A stretch of 53,324 nt of DNA from Gammaproteobacteria bacterium. Lineage in GTDB: Bacteria; Pseudomonadota; Gammaproteobacteria; Pseudomonadales; PIVM01. Location: the NCBI GenBank assembly GCA_003353945.1, contig PIVM01000024.1:1-53324 (forward strand), written 5' to 3'. Shown piece after piece: positions 44,798-53,180 of the stretch (the first letter of the stretch is position 1; each line of letters begins with the position of its first letter). The notes under the pieces were generated by a model that was given only the letters and a program-made list of their open reading frames with translations, ran no database searches and was not told the DNA's origin. The translations under genes and the position numbers were made by a program.

Positions 44798-45109
44798 CTA
44801 TGTTGATGAGTGAACCAGTTTATTATGCGGTTTGAATTCAGAGCTGTGTATGTGTATTATTTTATTATTTTTTATTGCTTTAAGATAAAAGTTGCCGCTA
44901 ATGCGTAAATCGTGGTGAATAATAGGGCCGCAGAGCCTGCCCCGCGAAGCGTATTGGGTACGGGGCATTTTGAAGGTCGTGGCGTATTCACTATACGTGA
45001 GATCTTCAACATGCGAGTACGGCCCTAGAAATGCTGCTATAGAAGCAGCAAAGCGATCCTGGGCCAAAATTTTATGCACCGTTAGGGTCAATCCATTGTT
45101 AATCAGCAT
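44798..45109 (-). CDS. Possible small ORF coupled to the heme-sensor gene
   Basis: A 103-codon minus-strand frame starting at ATG 45109, with GGAGGG directly upstream and its start codon inside the last codons of the heme-sensor gene, which suggests translational coupling. No family is recognised. The middle of the frame is occupied by the palindrome-rich element 44923-45027, whose structure could equally explain the conserved look. Treat it as doubtful. Confidence 0.3.
   Translation of the reverse strand: MLINNGLTLTVHKILAQDRFAASIAAFLGPYSHVEDLTYSEYATTFKMPRTQYASRGRLCGPIIHHDLRISGNFYLKAIKNNKIIHIHSSEFKPHNKLVHSST
44923..45027. ncRNA. Foldable three-way-junction element of unknown nature
   Basis: The closing stem is TAGGGCCG (44923-44930) / CGGCCCTA (45020-45027), perfect 8 bp. 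Inside are hairpin A, TGCCCCG (44938-44944) / CGGGGCA (44961-44967), perfect 7 bp, and hairpin B, TTGAAGGTC (44970-44978) / GATCTTCAA (45001-45009, one G-T pair), extended by CGTAT (44983-44987) / ATACG (44993-44997). It could be a structured RNA, a mobile-element end or a recombination site. Strand is unknown. Confidence 0.45.
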
Positions 45110-46310
45110 CTCTCCCTCCAAGCTGTTCGAGCAAGATATGCCCCTGCGCGTCAAGTGCATGCATTTTTTCCGATAAAACCCGTATCTCACCCACAATAAG
45201 GCTAAGCTGGTGTAGATGTTCATCCAGACCGACTACCCTCTGCCCCAATTCTCCATAGCTTGAAAGGTCTTTATCAATAGTCCTGATCATGGCCTTTGCT
45301 GTCCTTAGCAGCTCAACGATGGACTGTTTAAGAAGTGAATCCTCAACAGGGTGTTGTTCTATCATATGTAGCTGTTTTTCGAGTGTGGCGAAGGGTGAGG
45401 ATGTACGTTCTGCAAGTGTTGACAGATGGGTGAAGCCATTACTAATGATTTGCCCCAGTTGCTCTTTTTGATCAAACACCTGTTGCTCACAAGCATTTGC
45501 GATATCCTTTAACTGCAGGTCTATACCTGCCAGCCTTTGTAATATGGCCTCAAAATCATAGGCTAATTGAGAAATTCGCTCAAGAAAGCTATTGAGGTCC
45601 TGCGCCAATTCGCCAAACTCATCATTGGATTGCACCTCCGTGCGACCCGTGACGCCCATGCCACCCTTGGCCAATTTTGACACCGTCGTTTTGAGTAGCA
45701 ATAAGGGCAGCATGCGCCATTTTAGCAGGCTGTAAAGAATGATAGTGTGAAAAACGATATTCATCAGGCCAATAACAGATGTCAGGTTTGCCTGTTCCCA
45801 CCATTGGCGAACATGGGAAGAAAAGTAATTGCGCACAACCACCGAACCTAACACATCACCAATACCCGCATCGACATGGCACTGCAGACAAAACGAATCC
45901 GCTTGCAATTCAACCCGTGATTCATGGTGCTTGCCAACTGACCATTTGGGCGCTAAACCTTTTGGTTTAAAATTAAAGACTTTCTGCACCGACGTTAATG
46001 TTAGCTCAGAAGGAACCACGGCAATTTCCAGTCCAACATCAAGATGATTGCGTCGCAATATGGGGAATACAGTTCTGGAAGCAACGGGCCCGCCTTTGTT
46101 CAACATGATAGATTTAAGATCGGCTGACAGTTGTTGCGCAGCAATCCTTGTTTGCTCGGAAGCGTGAATCTCAAACGCATAAACTGCCAGGAGAAAGCGA
46201 ATTCCCAACTCCAGTGCCATTAGCAACAGTAGACTAAGAAAAAAGTCTCTTATTATGCGGACTACAAATGAATGATGAAACTGACCGATTTCACGTTTAT
46301 CCATTGTCAC
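45099..46310 (-). CDS. Membrane c-heme-binding sensor with HAMP-like region and no output domain
   Basis: 403 residues. TM1 is at about residues 21-44. The periplasmic sensor domain of about 130 residues contains CLQCH at 141-145, a covalent heme c site, in the style of Tll0287-like/DUF3365 sensors. TM2 is at about 176-198 and a HAMP-like segment follows (SKLAKGGMGVTGRTEVQSND). The rest (about 245-400) is predicted coiled coil without an MCP signalling tip, kinase or cyclase domain. It probably senses redox state, oxygen or NO through heme. It could be a chemoreceptor that lost its signalling end, or signal through a partner. Confidence 0.8.
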   Translation of the reverse strand: MTMDKREIGQFHHSFVVRIIRDFFLSLLLLMALELGIRFLLAVYAFEIHASEQTRIAAQQLSADLKSIMLNKGGPVASRTVFPILRRNHLDVGLEIAVVPSELTLTSVQKVFNFKPKGLAPKWSVGKHHESRVELQADSFCLQCHVDAGIGDVLGSVVVRNYFSSHVRQWWEQANLTSVIGLMNIVFHTIILYSLLKWRMLPLLLLKTTVSKLAKGGMGVTGRTEVQSNDEFGELAQDLNSFLERISQLAYDFEAILQRLAGIDLQLKDIANACEQQVFDQKEQLGQIISNGFTHLSTLAERTSSPFATLEKQLHMIEQHPVEDSLLKQSIVELLRTAKAMIRTIDKDLSSYGELGQRVVGLDEHLHQLSLIVGEIRVLSEKMHALDAQGHILLEQLGGRDAD

Positions 46311-46786
46311 TAGTATCTTGGTAAGGGAAGGCTATCTATTTACTTAAAGTATCAGCGTGGTATTGTCAACTTAACTCACGGCGATTGCATTAATGACATT
46401 AAGTTTGAGTGTGACATATTGCCGCACTTGGAACGCAAAACGACTAAAGCAATCTGACCACTTGACTCGCAGCAAGCGAGAGCATGGTTAAATAGAGACC
46501 AGAGAGTCATTCTTAATTGAATGAAACAGGAGTGGATTAAAATTGAGGGGAAATCCTCACAATTAAACGACCAATCCAGAGTGTTCGTGAAAGGTTGGGT
46601 CTCACTAAAATAGTCCCGAAAAAATACTATTGAAGCTTTAGCTTTGCTGGCTCAGCTCGTATCATTAGCTCCCCGCTGGTGGGAATGCCAGTTTGGTATG
46701 TTGTGCTGATAGGGAATGTTTGACTGGCGCAATCTGCGACAAGTATTGGGGTGCGCTGATAAAAGGTTTAGAGCTGAGGTTGTAAC
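46311..46786. other. Divergent intergenic region upstream of argC
   Basis: 476 bases between the heme-sensor and argC starts. No ORF, tRNA or clear promoter boxes could be fixed by eye; it is AT-rich near 46600-46650. Confidence 0.45.
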
Positions 46787-47824
46787 GTGATTAAAGTTGG
46801 TATTGTAGGTGGCACCGGTTATACCGGTGTAGAGTTACTGCGTGCTTTGTTAAGACATCCACAGGTTGATGTGCAGGTAATTACTTCGCGTGCAGAGGTG
46901 GGAGTCGCGGTGGCTGATTTGTATCCCAGTCTGAGGTCTCATACAGATCTGGCGTTTAGTGAGCCCGATGTAAAAAAACTAGGTGCTTGTGATGTCGTAT
47001 TTTTCGCGACGCCACACGGTGTGGCTATGCACATGATGCGGGAATTGCTTGAGCAGGGAACACGAGTTGTGGATTTGTCCGCCGATTTTCGTATAAAAAA
47101 TGCCCAATTATGGGTGCAGTGGTACGGTGAGCCTCATGCATGTCCAGAATTGTTGGAGCAGGCGGTTTACGGCTTGCCTGAGCTTAATCGGGAGTTGATA
47201 GCCGGTGCGCAGTTGATTGCGGCCCCCGGTTGTTATCCAACCGCTGTGCAGCTGGGTTTTATTCCTCTGCTGGAGAAAGGTCTGATTAATGTTGATCAGT
47301 TGATCGCAAATGCTGCATCGGGTGTTAGTGGTGCCGGTCGCCAGGCAAAAGTGGATACCTTATTTGCAGAAGTCAATGATAGTTACAAAGCATATGGCGT
47401 TGCCGGACATCGGCATCTGCCAGAAATTGAGCAGCAATTATCTGAGGTGGCTGCCAAAGCGGTACAACTAACCTTTGCACCCCATCTTGTACCCATGATA
47501 CGCGGTATACATGCAACACTGTATGGCCAATTGAATCAGCAAGTCAGCCTGAAGGAGCTACAATCTCTGTATGAACAACGATATGCTTCAGAACCCTTTG
47601 TTGACGTTCTGCCCGCATGCAGTCATCCTCAGACACGTTCGGTGAGAGGGGCAAATTTGTGTCGCATAGCTGTTCATAAGCCGCAAGGGCGAGATACAAT
47701 AGTTGTATTGGCTGTAATTGATAATCTGGTCAAGGGTGCATCCGGGCAAGCTGTACAGGCGATGAATATCATGTTTGGTTTTGACGAAAATTCCGGTCTT
47801 GAAGCATTGGCTTTAATGCCGTGA
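46787..47824 (+). CDS. argC: N-acetyl-gamma-glutamyl-phosphate reductase
   Basis: 345 residues. It reduces N-acetylglutamyl phosphate to the semialdehyde, step three of arginine synthesis, with NADPH. The start is GTG 46787 with GAGG a few bases upstream, and the product opens directly with the Rossmann motif [17 protein letters not shown]. The catalytic cysteine is in [14 protein letters not shown] and the histidine in [10 protein letters not shown]. The conserved end [18 protein letters not shown] is present. The length and family type (long ArgC) are normal. It heads the conserved block with DUF6776, bactofilin and erpA. Confidence 0.97.
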   Translation: MIKVGIVGGTGYTGVELLRALLRHPQVDVQVITSRAEVGVAVADLYPSLRSHTDLAFSEPDVKKLGACDVVFFATPHGVAMHMMRELLEQGTRVVDLSADFRIKNAQLWVQWYGEPHACPELLEQAVYGLPELNRELIAGAQLIAAPGCYPTAVQLGFIPLLEKGLINVDQLIANAASGVSGAGRQAKVDTLFAEVNDSYKAYGVAGHRHLPEIEQQLSEVAAKAVQLTFAPHLVPMIRGIHATLYGQLNQQVSLKELQSLYEQRYASEPFVDVLPACSHPQTRSVRGANLCRIAVHKPQGRDTIVVLAVIDNLVKGASGQAVQAMNIMFGFDENSGLEALALMP

Positions 47825-47902
47825 TTCATACATGGCATAAGGTTTTACTTGCTGGTCCGACCAACGGGGATGAAAAGGGGCGTTTTTGTTAATGGTTGCG
47901 CT

Positions 47903-48643
47903 ATGTCAGTAAAAGGATCATCAGAAGAACGATTGGTTGTTGTTGCTCATAATCCGAGAAAGCAGCGTCTGATTGTGCTTATCAGCATATTCTTGTTGTT
48001 GTCTGTTGGGCAGCTTTTTTATTACCTTGGCTATCAATCAGCACACAACATACAGGCCGATGCCAGGATTGAGCGTGATCAACTGCAGGAATCCTTGCAT
48101 AAGCTGGAGCAAGTGCAGGAAAAACTGCAGCGGGAAACCGCCCAGGCTAAAGTGTCTTCTCAAATTGATCGCCAGGCCAATGAGCAGGTTCGCCAACTCG
48201 TAGTAGAACTTGAGCAGCAGATTGCGGATCAAAAGGAGGAAATTGCTTTTTACAAGGGTTTGATGGCACCGGGGGAAAAAGAGAAGGGTTTGAGCATTCG
48301 CGGTTTGAATTTGGATCGAGCCATCAATGGTGACGGTCAGGTTCATTTCCGGCTGATTGTTCAGCAGTTGGCACGTGTGCATCGTTTGGTAAAAGGAGCA
48401 GTATCTATCAACATAATTGGGATGCATAACGCAAAGCAAAAGACTTTTGCTTTGCGTGACCTGTCACAGCAATTCAAAGATGAAAAAATTAAGCTACGCT
48501 TTAAGTACTTTCAAGCCATTGATGGTGATCTAGTGTTGCCGGAGGGGTTTGAGGCACAAAGCGTGGAGGTTGTTGCACAATCGTTTGGTAAAAAACCGGC
48601 ACGTGTTGAACGAAGTTTTGATTGGATAGTTCAGGAGACATAG
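47903..48643 (+). CDS. DUF6776 membrane protein
   Basis: 246 residues from ATG 47903. An ATG at 47870 is also possible; neither has a strong ribosome site. One N-terminal helix (LIVLISIFLLLSVGQLFYYL), a long coiled coil (about 50-125), then a C-terminal beta-rich domain typical of DUF6776, ending FEAQSVEVVAQSFGKKPARV. Function is unknown. It lies between argC and the bactofilin gene and ends 4 bp before the latter, so the pair is likely co-expressed; a link to bactofilin scaffolds or the cell wall is inferred from context. Confidence 0.85.
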   Translation: MSVKGSSEERLVVVAHNPRKQRLIVLISIFLLLSVGQLFYYLGYQSAHNIQADARIERDQLQESLHKLEQVQEKLQRETAQAKVSSQIDRQANEQVRQLVVELEQQIADQKEEIAFYKGLMAPGEKEKGLSIRGLNLDRAINGDGQVHFRLIVQQLARVHRLVKGAVSINIIGMHNAKQKTFALRDLSQQFKDEKIKLRFKYFQAIDGDLVLPEGFEAQSVEVVAQSFGKKPARVERSFDWIVQET

Positions 48644-48647
48644 ACCC

Positions 48648-49124
48648 ATGTTTGGGAAGGAAAAGAATACAATGGCTATCAGTAGCAGCAGTGGCGCAAC
48701 CACTTTAATTGCCAAAGGCACGGAAATTGTTGGCGATATCAAATTTAGCGGTAATCTGGAAATAGAAGGTAAGGTTCGAGGCAATATTATTGCAGCGGCC
48801 GGTGGAGAGGCTTCTGCCAGAGTGCTGGAAAATGGTGAAGTTGAAGGTGATGTTCGTGTTCCTTCGGTGATTGTCAATGGTGTTGTGAAAGGTGATGTGC
48901 ATTCAAATAACCATATTGAGTTGGCTGCCAAGGCAAAAGTGGAAGGTAACGTGCATTACAACTTGATTGAAATGGTGAAAGGTGCGCAGGTCAATGGTAA
49001 CTTGGTATACAATAGCGGCTCCACAGCCAAGCTGGATGTACCTAAGACTGAGGCAGCAAAACCGAGTCAAGAAACAAAGTCGGTGGAGAAGGCTGCAGAA
49101 AAGGTCTTTAGTGTTAAAAGTTGA
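48648..49124 (+). CDS. Bactofilin (polymer-forming cytoskeletal protein)
   Basis: 158 residues with a central right-handed beta-helix (about 20-120) built of short hydrophobic repeats such as IVGDIKFSGNLEIEGKVRGN and VIVNGVVKGDVHSN, and short polar tails. Bactofilins form nucleotide-free filaments on the membrane and place wall enzymes, often an M23 peptidase; an M23 peptidase gene lies 0.9 kb away. The start ATG 48648 is 4 bp after the DUF6776 stop; an internal ATG (48672) is an alternative. Confidence 0.92.
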   Translation: MFGKEKNTMAISSSSGATTLIAKGTEIVGDIKFSGNLEIEGKVRGNIIAAAGGEASARVLENGEVEGDVRVPSVIVNGVVKGDVHSNNHIELAAKAKVEGNVHYNLIEMVKGAQVNGNLVYNSGSTAKLDVPKTEAAKPSQETKSVEKAAEKVFSVKS

Positions 49125-49150
49125 CTAAAAGTGTTGGCTTTATGCATAAT
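49121..49150 (+). promoter_or_regulatory. Candidate promoter for erpA
   Basis: TTGACT (49121-49126) and CATAAT (49145-49150) are spaced 18 bp apart, overlapping the bactofilin stop. This gives a leader of nearly 200 bases before erpA. Confidence 0.5.
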
Positions 49151-49347
49151 GGCTGTAACAAGTGCATTGGGGCGGCTGAGAGCGGTTCATAGTAAGGAGC
49201 GTGAACTGCTTGTAGCTTTTATCGCATCTATGCAATATACAGGGCGGTAATGCTGTGTAGAGCGATGGAAGTTAACGTGGTCTCAGCTCTGAGTTATTAA
49301 GAGCTAATCTCAGGCCGGCACATCAAAGTGATTTATGAGGTAGATAT

Positions 49348-49701
49348 ATGTCATTGGCAGAAACGTTTGAACCGACTGCTATGTATCTGACGGATCAGGC
49401 GGTGGCCAAGGTTAAAAAATTGGTTGAAGAAGAGAGCAATGCCGAGTTGCACTTGCGCGTCTATGTGACCGGTGGCGGTTGTTCTGGTTTTCAATATGGA
49501 TTTACATTTGACGAAGATATAGCAGAGGATGACACTGTTGTTAAAAAGGGCGGTGTTAAGCTGGTGGTTGATGCCATGAGTTTCCAGTATCTGGTTGGAT
49601 CGACGGTGGATTACACCGAGGGTCTGGAAGGGTCCAAATTTCTTGTGAAAAATCCCAATGCGGCAACCACCTGCGGTTGTGGCGCTTCTTTTTCAGTTTA
49701 G
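49348..49701 (+). CDS. erpA: Iron-sulfur cluster insertion protein ErpA
   Basis: A 117-residue A-type carrier. The three ligand cysteines are in [11 protein letters not shown] and the C-terminal [18 protein letters not shown] and the segment [18 protein letters not shown] are diagnostic. It hands [4Fe-4S] or [2Fe-2S] clusters to targets such as isoprenoid enzymes and is often essential. Start ATG 49348 follows GAGG by about ten bases. It is convergent with the anmK remnant, as intact anmK is in pseudomonads. Confidence 0.97.
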   Translation: MSLAETFEPTAMYLTDQAVAKVKKLVEEESNAELHLRVYVTGGGCSGFQYGFTFDEDIAEDDTVVKKGGVKLVVDAMSFQYLVGSTVDYTEGLEGSKFLVKNPNAATTCGCGASFSV

Positions 49702-49732
49702 CAGCAATAGTTACCCCTCACCCCCCCCCCAA

Positions 49733-50014
49733 AACATCAGGTCAATTTGCCCCTGTTACTGACGGGCAATTGCCGTTTTTACGTATACGTAATAGTGTCT
49801 GGCCGGCCAGGCAAATGCTACGGCTTCAACTTGATCAGGTGGTAGCCCAAGTTCATCTGTTATATGCAGAGTGCTGTTGGATCACGCTTTTTCCGTGTGG
49901 ATTAGGGGTGCTGTCACCACAGGCAAAGTTAGCCGTGCCTTGTGGTGATTTGGTATTAACGGCATCCATGACGGTACCGGACATGATACCAATATACAGT
50001 TCTCGCTTATTGTT
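49733..50014 (-). pseudogene. anmK: Collapsed remnant of anmK (anhydro-N-acetylmuramic acid kinase)
   Basis: On the minus strand, just after the M23 stop, the frame reads ELYIGIMSGTVMDAV, the AnmK N-terminal ATP-site motif (normally SGTSMD). It continues for about 35 residues, including a segment resembling the middle of the protein (SVIQQHSAYN), to a TGA. Next come the AnmK C-terminal signatures LGLPPDQVEAVAFAW and, in a shifted frame, GNCPSVTGA. About 280 bp remain of a gene that is normally about 1,100 bp, and no start codon is left. A run of ten C (49721-49730) borders it. The cell thus lacks this kinase here, though a second copy elsewhere cannot be excluded. Confidence 0.85.
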
Positions 50015-50020
50015 ATACCT

Positions 50021-51391
50021 TCAAGGGGTAGCTGCGCCTTCTTCCAGCAACGCCAATTCGGTATTGCCGGAATACGCGGCAAGCTGCAGTTGCAGACCAT
50101 AAATCTGTGCAACAAAACGTGGTTTTTCTTTGCTTTCAATAGTTTTGGCTTTAGGTAACTTTTTTAATATGGTTCTTGGGTTGCGGTGTACACCGTTAAC
50201 CAAAAACTCATAATGCAGATGCGGGCCGGTCGCATAGCCAGTTGAGCCTAGGGAGCCAATGATTTGTCGTTGCTTGACTTTCTGGCCACGTTTTACATAA
50301 CGTTTATGCAAGTGCAAATACTTGGTGGTGTATTGCTGGCCGTGTTGAATAAAAACATAGTTCCCGTTGGCGCGATTATAACCAGCTTTCACAACCCTGC
50401 CGTCACCTGCAGCAAAGATCGGAGTACCTCTGGGGGCGGCGTAATCAATGCCGCGATGAGCTCTTATCTTTCTGTGTATGGGGTGTTTTCGACGCAAATT
50501 AAAACCTGAGCTGATCCGGTTGAAGTCCAGCGGTGCACGAAGGAATGTCTTGCGCATACTTATGCCTTCTGCGTTAAAGTAGCCAGCTGTACCGTTTTCA
50601 TATTCATAGCGAAATGCAACGTATTCATCCCCCTGGTTTTGATATTGGGCTGCCAGTATATTGCCGTTACCAATTTTTTCCCCGTCCAAATACAATTCTT
50701 CATAGAGAACAGAAAACTTGTCACCTTTGCGAGGGTCATAGACGAAGTCGATAACGCCACCAAAAATATTGGCAACTTCCATTATCAGCTTTTGTGGTAG
50801 TCCGGCGCGTTGTCCTGCCAGAAACAGTGAGTCGTCGATGCTGGCTTGTTTGAATTGACGGTGTACGGTGGGACTGCGTTGAATATTCCCAGAGGTAAAT
50901 GTGCCGTCTGCCTGGCGTGTGAATACTGCGCTTTCAAGTTGTGATTTTACGTAACGTAAAGCTTGTAGTTGCTGGGCTTCATCAACCTGTATTTCAATTT
51001 GTTGGCCGGGGTAGATCCGGCGTAGTAATTTGGCATCTTCTGTTGAATGAGTAAGTTGATAGAGTTCCTGTGCCGATAAATTGGCTCGGTCAAACAGGCT
51101 GGACAGGCTATCACCGTTTTTCACGGTCAGAGTTTGCCAGAGTTGAGAGGATTCTGGACTGGTCGTCTCGTTCGCTAGCTCTTCAGGCTTTGAGGGAAGT
51201 GTGATTTCTTCTGGCTCTTCTTCAGGCGCTATATTAATGGCAAGCGGAATGAGGGAGCGTTTGGCTTCTACTTCGGGTGTAGGAAGTAAAACAAAAGCTA
51301 GACCTATGAGAGTCAAAAAGAAACCGGCCAATAGGGTGTGACGCAGAGGAAATGGAGATGACATATTATTTCTTGTTTTAGCTTTTAGCAT
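50021..51391 (-). CDS. M23 family metallopeptidase (MepM-like)
   Basis: 456 residues. An N-terminal membrane anchor (HTLLAGFFLTLIGLAFVLLP) leads into an OapA/LysM-like region (WQTLTVKNGDSLSSLFDRAN), and a C-terminal LytM domain follows. Zinc ligands are in RAHRGIDYAAPRGTPIF (H-x3-D) and GPHLHYEFLVNG (H-x-H). This class cleaves cross-links in peptidoglycan and lets the wall grow. ATG 51391 is annotated; ATG 51364 is nearly as good. It is divergent from tyrS, and the anmK remnant lies right after its stop. Confidence 0.93.
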   Translation of the reverse strand: MLKAKTRNNMSSPFPLRHTLLAGFFLTLIGLAFVLLPTPEVEAKRSLIPLAINIAPEEEPEEITLPSKPEELANETTSPESSQLWQTLTVKNGDSLSSLFDRANLSAQELYQLTHSTEDAKLLRRIYPGQQIEIQVDEAQQLQALRYVKSQLESAVFTRQADGTFTSGNIQRSPTVHRQFKQASIDDSLFLAGQRAGLPQKLIMEVANIFGGVIDFVYDPRKGDKFSVLYEELYLDGEKIGNGNILAAQYQNQGDEYVAFRYEYENGTAGYFNAEGISMRKTFLRAPLDFNRISSGFNLRRKHPIHRKIRAHRGIDYAAPRGTPIFAAGDGRVVKAGYNRANGNYVFIQHGQQYTTKYLHLHKRYVKRGQKVKQRQIIGSLGSTGYATGPHLHYEFLVNGVHRNPRTILKKLPKAKTIESKEKPRFVAQIYGLQLQLAAYSGNTELALLEEGAATP

Positions 51392-51685
51392 ATCTAATTA
51401 GAATGAAACTTTATGTGTGCTGCCAAAACAAGGAGTTATTTGGCAGCGAGTAAAAATTATAGCAAAAAACAGTAAATTAGCATCCTGCTTTTTGAACTTG
51501 GATTAAATTTGCCCAGTGAGGCTTTGTTAAAAAAGAAAGTTGGTGTAATGTGCGCGCTTTCTATAAGGTTGGCTGCCACAGTTAACATTTGTCAAGTAAA
51601 TGTATGTTTGCTTGGCGGATATGAGAAGTCTACGGACAACCATTTTGGTAATGGCTCACATTTTAATAGGTAAAAAGGGTTAGTA

Positions 51686-52996
51686 ATGACAACAAAGCAA
51701 TGCGCCTTACTGGCGGATCTGGAGTTGCGAGGTCTAGTTGCACAACAGACGGGCGATGGTGGTTTAGGGGGGCATTTGAATGAGAATGGGCGCTCTGTGT
51801 ACTGTGGATTTGATCCGACTGCGGAGAGTCTCCATATTGGTAGTTTAGTGCCTCTGTTAGCGTTGAGGCGTTTTCAGTTAGCAGGGCACAAACCCATTGC
51901 TTTGGTAGGAGGGGCGACGGGTTTGATTGGGGACCCCAGTGGCAAGAGTGAAGAGCGCAACTTGAATACTCCTGATATTGTTTCTGGCTGGGCAGAAAAA
52001 CTGAAAACCCAGATTAGTTGTTTTATCGATTTTGACTCTGGAGATTGTTCTGCGGCCGTGGTTAACAATCTTGATTGGGTTGGGGGGTATGACCTTTTAC
52101 GTTTTTTACGAGAGATTGGTAAACATTTTGCTGTTAATGCCATGATCCACAAAGAGTCTGTCAAACAGCGTATTGAACGTGAAGGAGCTGGAATATCCTA
52201 CACCGAGTTCAGTTACATGTTATTGCAATCGCTCGATTTCATGGAATTGAATAAACGCCATGATTGCACCGTGCAGATTGGTGGTAGTGATCAGTGGGGG
52301 AATATCGTTGAAGGTATCGAGTTAACCCGCCGCCGTAATCATGCGCGCGTATACGGCATGACATTACCTTTGGTTACAAAAACTGACGGTAGTAAGTTTG
52401 GAAAAACTGAAGTAGGTACAGTTTGGCTTGATGCGGCTAAAACCTCTCCTTATGCGTTTTATCAGTTTTGGTTAAATTCGGCAGATGCCGATGCGTATAA
52501 ATTCCTTCGCTATTTTACTTTCCTGCCCGTCACCGAGATTGATGATATAGACAGATCTGATCGTGAGCAGCAGGGACGGCCTGAGGCGCAGGGCGTACTG
52601 GCCGGTGAGGTGACTGGGCTGGTGCATGGTCAGCAAGGTTTGGAGGCTGCAAGGCGAATAAGCAAGGCAATGTTTGATGATAGGCTTACTGATCTGTCAG
52701 AAAGTGATTTGGAGCAGCTGAAGCTTGATGGGTTGCCATCAACTGAAATTAAGCGAGATTGCTTGCAAGAGGGTGCATTAACTCAGTTGTTGACTGAAGC
52801 CGGCATGGTGAAGGCGGGTCGAGAAGTCAAGGATGCTCTAAAGCGCAATGCAGTATTGATTAATGGTGAGCCGAAATCCCTACAGGATAATATGAACCTC
52901 CCGTCTTGCTTCGATGTGCAAAAAGCAGCCTATCAACGCTTTTATATTGTTAAATTGGGTAAGAAGAAATATCACCTGTTTGATGTTAGGCGGTAA
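51686..52996 (+). CDS. tyrS: Tyrosyl-tRNA synthetase
   Basis: A 436-residue class I aminoacyl-tRNA synthetase that charges tRNA-Tyr. The HIGH motif appears as SLHIGSLVPLLAL and the KMSKS equivalent as DGSKFGKTEVG. The tyrosine pocket YCGFDPTAESLH and VQIGGSDQWGNI are intact. The C-terminal S4 domain (about 370-430) begins MVKAGREVKDALKRNAVLIN. The length is slightly above the E. coli enzyme. The start follows AAAAGGG. The last codons are duplicated downstream (52962-53062). Confidence 0.97.
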   Translation: MTTKQCALLADLELRGLVAQQTGDGGLGGHLNENGRSVYCGFDPTAESLHIGSLVPLLALRRFQLAGHKPIALVGGATGLIGDPSGKSEERNLNTPDIVSGWAEKLKTQISCFIDFDSGDCSAAVVNNLDWVGGYDLLRFLREIGKHFAVNAMIHKESVKQRIEREGAGISYTEFSYMLLQSLDFMELNKRHDCTVQIGGSDQWGNIVEGIELTRRRNHARVYGMTLPLVTKTDGSKFGKTEVGTVWLDAAKTSPYAFYQFWLNSADADAYKFLRYFTFLPVTEIDDIDRSDREQQGRPEAQGVLAGEVTGLVHGQQGLEAARRISKAMFDDRLTDLSESDLEQLKLDGLPSTEIKRDCLQEGALTQLLTEAGMVKAGREVKDALKRNAVLINGEPKSLQDNMNLPSCFDVQKAAYQRFYIVKLGKKKYHLFDVRR

Positions 52997-53062
52997 GTGA
53001 TACGTGAGCCACTTTAGATGAGAAGAAATGTCACCTGTTTGATGTTAAGTAAGTCACTTTAA
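52962..53062 (+). repeat. Tandem duplication of the tyrS 3' end
   Basis: The segment AGAAGAAATATCACCTGTTT at 52962 recurs at 53021 with one change, and the match spans 26 of 27 bases through GATGTTA. Both copies go on to a CACTTTA end, but the second is shorter by an internal deletion. The period is 59 bp. The first copy contains the real stop; the second is non-coding. Confidence 0.85.
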
Positions 53063-53112
53063 GCAGGCTAGATGCGTATATATTGAACACAGTATATGCA
53101 GCCTGTTTGCCC
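53062..53112 (+). terminator. Hairpin after tyrS, likely terminator
   Basis: The stem CAGGCT (53064-53069) / AGCCTG (53100-53105) is stacked on GCGTATA (53074-53080) / TATATGC (53093-53099), with a four-base bulge. The following T tract is short (TTTGCCC). It separates tyrS from the rRNA promoter. Confidence 0.5.
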
Positions 53113-53180
53113 ATATAAAAAAAACTAAAAAAAACGAATAATTAGGTTGCCAACGGAAGGCGGATGCTTATAATACGCAT
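53111..53180 (+). promoter_or_regulatory. rRNA operon promoter with UP element
   Basis: TTGCCA (53147-53152), a 16-bp spacer, and a perfect TATAAT (53169-53174). Upstream 53111-53140 is an A-rich tract fit for the alpha-subunit UP contact. The downstream leader is of rRNA type, supporting an rrn P1 promoter. Confidence 0.8.

Noticed and set aside
44923-45027. Integron attC site
   Set aside because: Palindromic, but the paired GTTRRRY/RYYYAAC ends and a following cassette gene were not found, nor an integrase.
49721-49730. Ten-C run as a phase-variation switch
   Set aside because: It lies between the erpA stop and a dead gene, not in a coding region or promoter of an intact gene.
49882-50139. 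85-codon minus-strand ORF spanning the M23 3' end
   Set aside because: It reads out of frame through the M23 gene and the anmK remnant; anmK motifs are in a different frame.
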